Source: Amaricoccus macauensis (lineage in GTDB: Bacteria > Pseudomonadota > Alphaproteobacteria > Rhodobacterales > Rhodobacteraceae). From it: a stretch of 64,000 nt of DNA. The stretch spans positions 124,001 to 188,000 of the forward strand of contig NZ_JACHFM010000001.1 in the NCBI RefSeq assembly GCF_014201905.1. The letters are read 5' to 3'. A program made the position numbers and the translations under genes. Position 1 is the stretch's first letter, and the number at the start of each line of letters is the position of its first letter. The notes below the pieces were generated by a model. The model had not been told where the DNA came from. It was given only the letters and a program-made list of their open reading frames with translations, and did no database searches. Of the stretch, positions 59,017 through 64,000 are shown in pieces.

Positions 59017-60509
59017 TTCACGATCCTGAGGTTGGCAAGCTGGCCGCCGATCGACCGGAAGGCCCGGTTGAGATCTCCGGCCTTCGGCGCGTAGAAGTAC
59101 TTCCCCGGATCGGATGCGCACCGCTCGAAGGAGACCTGGGTCTCTGGGCTCGGCGTCTCGCTGAAGACCACCGAGTAGATCTCGATGCCATTCGCCTTCA
59201 TCGCGTTGCAGGTGGTTTCGAGCCGGGCGTTCAGGACCGGGATGCCGTCCCAGTAGTTCGGTTTGGCGAGGCCGACCGGCCCGGGCGCGTTGACGCGGCC
59301 GTAGGCGGTGTAGTCGGACGGCGTTCTCGGGTCGCCGGGGCTGCCGGGGATTTCGGTGCTGGGCGGCAGATCGTAGAAGTAGTTGTCGCCGTCCGTCATG
59401 AGCACGACGACCTTCTCGATGTCCTTCTCGATGGCGCCGTCATAGTCGAGCGGCAGCCCTGGGTCGCCCCAGAGCCCGCGCCAGCGCGGAGAGATCGTGC
59501 GCCAGCCCCAGGTGAGCCCGAGATTGCTGGCCGTGCCGCCCCGCCGCCACGCCTGCATGTCATTGATCCCGGCCATGATCTGGGTCTTGGAGGCGGTGAG
59601 CGGGGTGATCTCCGTCGGGCAGGCGAGGTTCGGGCCCTTCGCGAGGGCATTTCCGCTGACGCTCGCGATGTTGGACGACACGATCGGCGGCCAGTTGTTG
59701 TCGGTAGACGTCTTTGGGTAGAGGTAGGAGGAAAGCTTCTCGATGGGCGGCGGCGTGTCATCCGTATCGTAGGGGAGCGGCTGCGCCATCACGCACCCCC
59801 TCCAGCCCTCGCTGCCGAAAGCGCCCGGGTTGCTGAAGACCTGATCGTTCGGCTTGAACAACGACAGGCGGTTCTTGCCGACCGACACCGTGGCCACGTA
59901 GGGGACAAGGCTCACCCAGACGTTTTCGACCGTCTCGGCCTGACCGAAGACGATGTCGATGAGATCGCGCGAGGCCTGCCGCGTGGCGTCGAGCTTGGTG
60001 CCAAGCTCCGGCCTCGCGGCCTCCACGAGATCGTACATCGACCCGGTGTTGTCGAGCACGAGCGCGAGTTCCACGCCCCTGGTCTGACGCTCGACCACGG
60101 TCGAGGCCGTTACCTGCATCTGGTTCTGCCCGAAGATCTTCATGAAGTACGTGGGCCGCTCGGCGCGGGCGGACACCGTCACGAAGTGCGCGGTCGGGTC
60201 GAGTTCGAAACTGAAATCGGTGATGACCGCGCCGCCGCCGGCGCCGAAATTCGCATCGAAGTAGTCACGCGCCACCGCCTCGGCATCGGGGTCGAGCGCA
60301 TCGCGTCCGGCAGCGAGGGCGGCTGCGTCCAGGGATTTCGAAAGGCGGGCGCGCAGCAGATAGCCGACGGCGGAATCAACCGCGAGGCCGACGCCACCCA
60401 CGAGCGGCACCAGGGCGATCGCAAGAAACACCGCCGCGACGCCGCGCCTGTCGGCGACGAGACGCCGGAGGCTGGCGAAAGCACGGGAGATCCACGAGGT
60501 GACGGGCAT
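59013..60509 (-). CDS. TadG-like protein with von Willebrand A domain
   Basis: A 498-residue protein. An N-terminal membrane anchor with GVAAVFLAIALVPLVGGVGLAVDSAVGYLLRARL is followed by a vWA domain: MIDAS motif LVLDNTGSMYD (D-x-T-x-S form), then VVVLMTDGDNYF near residue 380. Ends CASDPGKYFYAPKAGDLNRAFRSIGGQL. TadG proteins anchor or organise the Tad pilus in the cell envelope. Start at 60509. Heads the unit with tadE- and tadF-like genes. Confidence 0.86.
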   Translation of the reverse strand: MPVTSWISRAFASLRRLVADRRGVAAVFLAIALVPLVGGVGLAVDSAVGYLLRARLSKSLDAAALAAGRDALDPDAEAVARDYFDANFGAGGGAVITDFSFELDPTAHFVTVSARAERPTYFMKIFGQNQMQVTASTVVERQTRGVELALVLDNTGSMYDLVEAARPELGTKLDATRQASRDLIDIVFGQAETVENVWVSLVPYVATVSVGKNRLSLFKPNDQVFSNPGAFGSEGWRGCVMAQPLPYDTDDTPPPIEKLSSYLYPKTSTDNNWPPIVSSNIASVSGNALAKGPNLACPTEITPLTASKTQIMAGINDMQAWRRGGTASNLGLTWGWRTISPRWRGLWGDPGLPLDYDGAIEKDIEKVVVLMTDGDNYFYDLPPSTEIPGSPGDPRTPSDYTAYGRVNAPGPVGLAKPNYWDGIPVLNARLETTCNAMKANGIEIYSVVFSETPSPETQVSFERCASDPGKYFYAPKAGDLNRAFRSIGGQLANLRIVK

Positions 60510-60697
60510 TCGACGGCTCCGGTTCCGTATCCGGCGCCAATGTCGCTCCCCGTTGGTCAATCATTGGTTACGGGCGTGCCTCATTCCGGCGCAATTCTCC
60601 GGAAAAGTGGCATTAACCACGGGCTTCGGTCGCGTTGGGTCATGCGCACCTTCCGACGTAAGGTGGCGACCAAGGGATCATCGCGCGAGGAAGGAAA

Positions 60698-60946
60698 GTG
60701 GAAAACCGGCGGGTACATCAGCGCGCTCGCGTCCTCAGGCGGGCGAAGATCGTCTTTCATCGGGGGTACAACGCCGTCGATTGCGTGGTGCTCGACCTCT
60801 CGCCCGGCGGCGCCCGGCTGAAGATCGGCGCGCTTCTCGGCCTGCCGGACCAGTTCGAGCTGCGCATCGAGAACGGTCCGGTCTATGCGGCCACCGTCCG
60901 CTATCGCCTGCCGGAGGTCACAGGCGTCCGATTCATGACAACCTGA
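60698..60946 (+). CDS. PilZ-domain protein
   Basis: An 82-residue single PilZ domain. The c-di-GMP binding signature is RRVHQR (R5-x3-R9) and DLSPGGARL (D-x-S-x-x-G). Binding of cyclic di-GMP is expected. Lies between tadG and cpaA, so may tune pilus output. GTG start with GAGGAAGG. Ends 2 bases before the convergent cpaA gene. Confidence 0.82.
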   Translation: MENRRVHQRARVLRRAKIVFHRGYNAVDCVVLDLSPGGARLKIGALLGLPDQFELRIENGPVYAATVRYRLPEVTGVRFMTT

Positions 60947-60948
60947 CC

Positions 60949-61404
60949 TCAGGCAAGGAGCGGCGCGGCCGTCGTGAAGATACCGCCCGCGGCAATGGCC
61001 AGCGCGTAGGGCAGCCCGTCGGACGGGGCGCGGGGCCCGAGGAACCGCCAGGTCAGATAGACCACCGCCAGCACCCCGCCCGCGAGCACCGTTGCAAGGA
61101 GATATCCCCCGAGCCCCGCCGCGCCGATCCAGAGCGCCCCGGCCGCGAGCAACTTCGCATCACCGCCGCCGACGATGCGGGCCGCAAAGGCCAGCGCGCC
61201 CATCCCGAAGACACCGGCCGCCGCGACCACATCGAGGCTCGCGGGGCCGAAGCCTCCCCCTGTCGCGAGCCCGAGGCCGATGCGGGCAAGCCCGACGATC
61301 GCGAGCGCCACGACGACCGGGTTCGGAATCGTCCGTCGGGCGGCATCGGACACCGCCGCCGCGAGGAACAGCACGATCGCCGCACCTGAGAGAATGCTCG
61401 CCAT
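60949..61404 (-). CDS. cpaA: Prepilin peptidase, CpaA/TadV type (A24 family)
   Basis: A 151-residue membrane aspartyl peptidase that processes Flp/Tad prepilins. Catalytic aspartates are in AAVSDAARRTIPN and GGGDAKLLAA (GxGD motif). About four membrane segments. Start at 61404 with GGAGG. Divergent from the TadD-like gene. Confidence 0.85.
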   Translation of the reverse strand: MASILSGAAIVLFLAAAVSDAARRTIPNPVVVALAIVGLARIGLGLATGGGFGPASLDVVAAAGVFGMGALAFAARIVGGGDAKLLAAGALWIGAAGLGGYLLATVLAGGVLAVVYLTWRFLGPRAPSDGLPYALAIAAGGIFTTAAPLLA

Positions 61405-61524
61405 GGCGGCCTCCAATGCTGGCCGGGTTGGCCCGACGCGACGCTCGCAGGCAGGCGCTAATCGATTGTTAACGCCGGGCGGGTTTCAGTGCCGCCGGGC
61501 GAGGGGGAGAGGAGACGACGCGCG

Positions 61525-62538
61525 ATGCGGCACCGCTTCAAACCCTGTCCGGGGATCCTCGCGGGCCTCGCGGCCGCCTCGATCCTCTCCGCCTGCTCCA
61601 GCGGGTTCGGTGGCTTCGGGGTCGGAGGAGGCGGAGGTGCCTCGCCAACGCGCCTTGCCGAGCGCTCCGCCGACGCCGGCGACTTCCAGACCGCCGCCAC
61701 GCTCTACCAGCAGGCGTTCGACCGCGACCCGAATTCCGTCGAGGCGCTCGTCGGCCTCGGTCGCGCCTACGCGGGGCTTGGCCAGTTCTCCCGCGCAGGG
61801 CAGGCACTCACCGAGGCAAACCGTCGCCGGCCCCGCGACCCTGACGTGCTTCTCGAGCTCGCCCGCACCGAGCTCGGCGCCGGTCGTCCGCAAGCAGCAC
61901 TCGCAAACCTCGACGTCGCACTGGCGCGCCGGCCGAACGATATCCGGCTGCTCACCGGCCGGGGGATCGCCCTGGACCGGCTGAACCGCCACAGTGAGGC
62001 GCAGGCGACCTATCGCACCGGCCTGCAGCACGACCCGACAGACTTCGCGCTGCTTTCGAACCTCGGCCTTTCGCTCGGGCTGTCCGGGCAACCGACGGCG
62101 GGCATCACCATCCTGAAGGAGCTCGTCCGCGACCCGGCCGCGACCTCGAACACCCGCGGCAACCTCGCCCTCCTTCTCGGCCTCGCCGGGCGCGAGAAGG
62201 AAGCGCGGTCGGTGCTCGCCACGGACCTTTCTGCCTCGGATGTGAGCAACAACCTCGCCTACTACCGCGAACTGCGCACCATGCTCGCGAATGGCCGTCC
62301 GATCGGCAGTTTCGAATCGGCTGCGGCCGGCTCGCGGCCGGCTGGCAAGGCCGTACCGGCCTCGGCGCCGAAGCCCGCGAAGACGGTGATCCCGGAGACC
62401 CCGACCGCACCCGCGGTGACGACCGAAATCACGAGCGCGGCAGGCACCGTGACCGCATCCGGCGGCTTCAGCCCCGCCGCGGGCGGCGTCACAGATCCGC
62501 CATCCCCCGTCGGCATTGCCGCCGGGGGCCCGCAGTAG
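61525..62538 (+). CDS. tadD: TadD-like TPR lipoprotein
   Basis: A 337-residue predicted outer-membrane or periplasmic lipoprotein: signal sequence with lipobox LSAC (SILSACSS). Five to six TPR units span about 45-255 (DFQTAATLYQQAFDRDPNSVEALVGLGRAYAGLGQFSRAGQALTEA). A Pro/Ala/Thr-rich tail of about 85 residues follows. TadD acts as a pilotin-like assembly factor of the Tad system. Start at 61525 after GAGAGGAG; the upstream GTG is less likely. Confidence 0.85.
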   Translation: MRHRFKPCPGILAGLAAASILSACSSGFGGFGVGGGGGASPTRLAERSADAGDFQTAATLYQQAFDRDPNSVEALVGLGRAYAGLGQFSRAGQALTEANRRRPRDPDVLLELARTELGAGRPQAALANLDVALARRPNDIRLLTGRGIALDRLNRHSEAQATYRTGLQHDPTDFALLSNLGLSLGLSGQPTAGITILKELVRDPAATSNTRGNLALLLGLAGREKEARSVLATDLSASDVSNNLAYYRELRTMLANGRPIGSFESAAAGSRPAGKAVPASAPKPAKTVIPETPTAPAVTTEITSAAGTVTASGGFSPAAGGVTDPPSPVGIAAGGPQ

Positions 62539-62966
62539 GCCGCGGTGCCATCCCCGCCCCGTGGCGGGACGGCCCCCACCGACCTCTCGCGGCCGGCACC
62601 CCGGCCGCCGGACCACCGCCGACTCGCGACTACCTCTCTCCGCGCGGCCCTCCCCAAACGCCTTTGCCGCAGCCGCCCGCTCCCACTGGGCCATCGAGAA
62701 CATCCCGGGTGCTCGACGTCACCTTCGACGAGGACGCCGCGCGAAACCGCGTCGACAACGGCCCCGAGAGCCTCGCAATCTTCCGATGCCTCACCCTCAA
62801 CCTGCTGCGCGCCGCAAGGCCGAAGCTCGGCGCCTCCGGGAAACGAAAGCGATCAGGATGGTCCGACGACTTCGCAAGACCCATCATCGGCCAAATGCGA
62901 TAGCTTTGGACGAACCGTCGTCACCTCTTGCCAATCCCGCCGATCGCCTATACCTCCATTCCCCGT
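62539..62966 (+). other. Gap with ISAs1 remnant
   Basis: About 430 bases without an intact gene. The first 130 bases show nothing recognisable beyond high G+C. The rest contains the transposase remnant described separately, then a short spacer to tRNA-His. Confidence 0.6.
62678..62903 (+). pseudogene. ISAs1-family transposase C-terminal remnant, frameshifted
   Basis: The frame from 62709 to the stop at 62903 reads VLDVTFDEDAARNR, DNGPESLAI, LTLNLLR and GKRKRSGWSDDFARPIIGQMR, the C-terminal end of ISAs1-family transposases. Just before, in another frame (62678-62701), is RSHWAIEN, which normally precedes that block. So a deletion or frameshift separates the two pieces, and the rest of the gene and the IS ends are missing. 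An old insertion decayed here, next to a tRNA. Confidence 0.8.
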
Positions 62967-63043
62967 GCCGCCTTAGCTCAGTTGGTTAGAGCACCAGATT
63001 GTGGATCTGGGGGTCCCCCGTTCAAGCCGGGGAGGCGGTACCA
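62967..63043 (+). tRNA. tRNA-His (GTG)
   Basis: A full cloverleaf: acceptor GCCGCCT with AGGCGGT, D-arm TAGCTCAGTTGGTTAGAGC, anticodon stem CCAGA/TCTGG with loop TTGTGGA (anticodon GTG), T-loop TTCAAGC, and encoded CCA. G1 pairs with U72 and the discriminator is A73; the usual extra G-1 opposite C73 is not templated. This is the alphaproteobacterial variant. Confidence 0.95.
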
Positions 63044-63406
63044 TCAACCTCTCTGTGGAAGCGCCCGTTCGCGCTCATGTTTCCGTCGGTCGCAACAGCG
63101 ACGCCGGCCGCCGCCACCGCGACGAGAACCTCACCAGGCCCCGGCTCCGCAACCGGCCGGACCCGACGCTCCGGCACATCCGGCCCCCTGCCCGTGCGAA
63201 CTCGACGACCGCGGCAGTGCGCTGTCCCGTTGCGGCGGCAAGGCCCATCGTGATTTCCTTCCCGTGGGGTTCGTCTTGTTGCGCCCCGTCTGCCCGGCTC
63301 GGGGCCGATCGGGGAGGCCGGACGGCCAGGGCGTCCGCCCAGGCGGACTCGACACGCGCCCCGCCGGGAGTAGGCTCGTCCCGACCCACAGACCTGAGGC
63401 CGCTCA
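63044..63406 (+). other. Gene-free gap after tRNA-His
   Basis: 363 bases with no supported gene. A GTCCGCC/GGCGGAC stem (63333-63339 and 63342-63348) is the only notable structure. Short GC-rich frames in all phases have no ribosome site or family-like sequence. Confidence 0.6.
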
Positions 63407-64000
63407 GTGAGGCTTTTCGAATTCGACGCGGAGATCGACGGAGCGCCAGAGGCGCCGCCGCTCCTGATGGTTCACGGGCTGCTCACAAGCCGGCGCCAGT
63501 GGCTCCCCAATGTCGAGCGCCTGTCCCGACACTTCCGGCTGATCCGTGTGGACCTTCCCGCCCATGGCGACGCGGCGCCCGGTGCCGACCCGGCCGCGCT
63601 CTCGCCCGCCCGGCTGGTGGACGGGCTCGACCGGCTGCGGGCGCGGCTCGGGATCGGGCGCTGGATGCTCTGCGGCCAGAGCGCCGGCGCGGCCCTCACC
63701 CTGCGCTACGCGCTGGACTATCCCTCCCGGGTGGCGGCGCAGATTTTCACCAATGCCAATGCAGTGATCCACCCCAGCCCCGACGAGGCGTACCTCGCGA
63801 CCCACACGGCTCGCGTCGCTCGACTGCGGAACCCGGCCCGCAACGGGCTCGATCGAGAGGCGATCCACCCGAGGCACGCCAGACGCTTCCCCGCACCGAT
63901 CCGCGAGACGCTGGTGGCAGAGGTGGCGCGCATGGACCCGGCCGCCTTCGCTGACTTTCTCGACGCGCTGATGCCGAGGGTCAGCCTGCGCTACCAGTTG
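63407..64000 (+). CDS. Alpha/beta hydrolase, partial (3' end beyond window)
   Basis: At least 198 residues from a GTG start. The alpha/beta-hydrolase landmarks are LLMVHGLLTSRRQWLPNVERL (oxyanion-hole HG), VDLPAHGDA, and the nucleophile elbow GQSAGAALTLRYALDYPSRV with S in G-x-S-x-G. The cap and catalytic histidine lie further on or beyond the window. Substrate unknown. A better start further upstream is not apparent. Confidence 0.82.
   Translation, partial: MRLFEFDAEIDGAPEAPPLLMVHGLLTSRRQWLPNVERLSRHFRLIRVDLPAHGDAAPGADPAALSPARLVDGLDRLRARLGIGRWMLCGQSAGAALTLRYALDYPSRVAAQIFTNANAVIHPSPDEAYLATHTARVARLRNPARNGLDREAIHPRHARRFPAPIRETLVAEVARMDPAAFADFLDALMPRVSLRYQL

Overview
The window comes from the chromosome of a high-GC (roughly two-thirds G+C) alphaproteobacterium, most likely of the Rhodobacterales type. 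Supporting signs are the family mix (LctP/Dld/LldD lactate use, SorAB sulfite oxidation, heterotetrameric sarcosine oxidase, GlxA/GbdR-type regulators, a CheA/CheW/CheR/CheB cluster, Tad pilus genes) and a tRNA-His(GTG) with G1:U72 and A73 and no templated G-1:C73, a pattern known from alphaproteobacteria. Neither the 5' end (PmbA/TldE) nor the 3' end (alpha/beta hydrolase) gene is complete.

Layout. 1-9.6 kb: TldE, a CysQ-like phosphatase, a gamma-glutamyl-polyamine-synthetase-like GS, a large RTX protein, then a minus-strand polyamine ABC transporter (ATPase, two permeases) with an agmatinase-family enzyme. 9.7-18.1 kb: a minus-strand chemotaxis cluster (cheY, STAS protein, cheY, cheA, cheW, cheR, a small DxxxQ protein resembling CheT/CheZ, a two-PAS MCP, cheB). 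18.2-18.6 kb: a guanidinium exporter of the SMR family behind a guanidine-II (mini-ykkC) riboswitch. 18.7-23.5 kb: three tandem RTX proteins from a recent triplication. 23.5-29.4 kb: L- and D-lactate dehydrogenases, lactate permease and a divergent GntR/FadR regulator with a palindromic operator. 29.6-31.4 kb: SorA/SorB sulfite dehydrogenase.

31.45-33.25 kb is a compact island of clearly lower G+C (about 50%). It holds a lone 450-residue reverse transcriptase with an intact YSDD active site, preceded by about 450 bp of hairpin-rich non-coding DNA and a 20-codon ORF overlapping the RT start. This is the best candidate for an unusual system: a defence-associated RT resembling the DRT2/UG2 class with an upstream structured ncRNA.

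33.3-37.4 kb carries gph, glmU and glmS. 37.4-50.4 kb is a betaine/one-carbon catabolic region: sdaA, glyA, soxGADB, two convergent, overlapping GATase1-AraC regulators and a dimethylglycine-dehydrogenase-family enzyme, enough to take dimethylglycine through sarcosine and glycine to serine and pyruvate. 50.5-57.9 kb contains an MFS exporter and a MocR regulator that share operator-like sequences, a DUF983 protein, an alpha-glucosidase, a receiver protein, YciB/IspZ and a MarR regulator. 57.9-62.5 kb holds Tad pilus genes (TadF-, TadE-, TadG-like, CpaA, TadD-like) and a PilZ protein. The window closes with an ISAs1-family transposase remnant, tRNA-His and a truncated hydrolase. A multi-stem intergenic repeat occurs twice, both times inside minus-strand operons (potI/potH and soxD/soxB).
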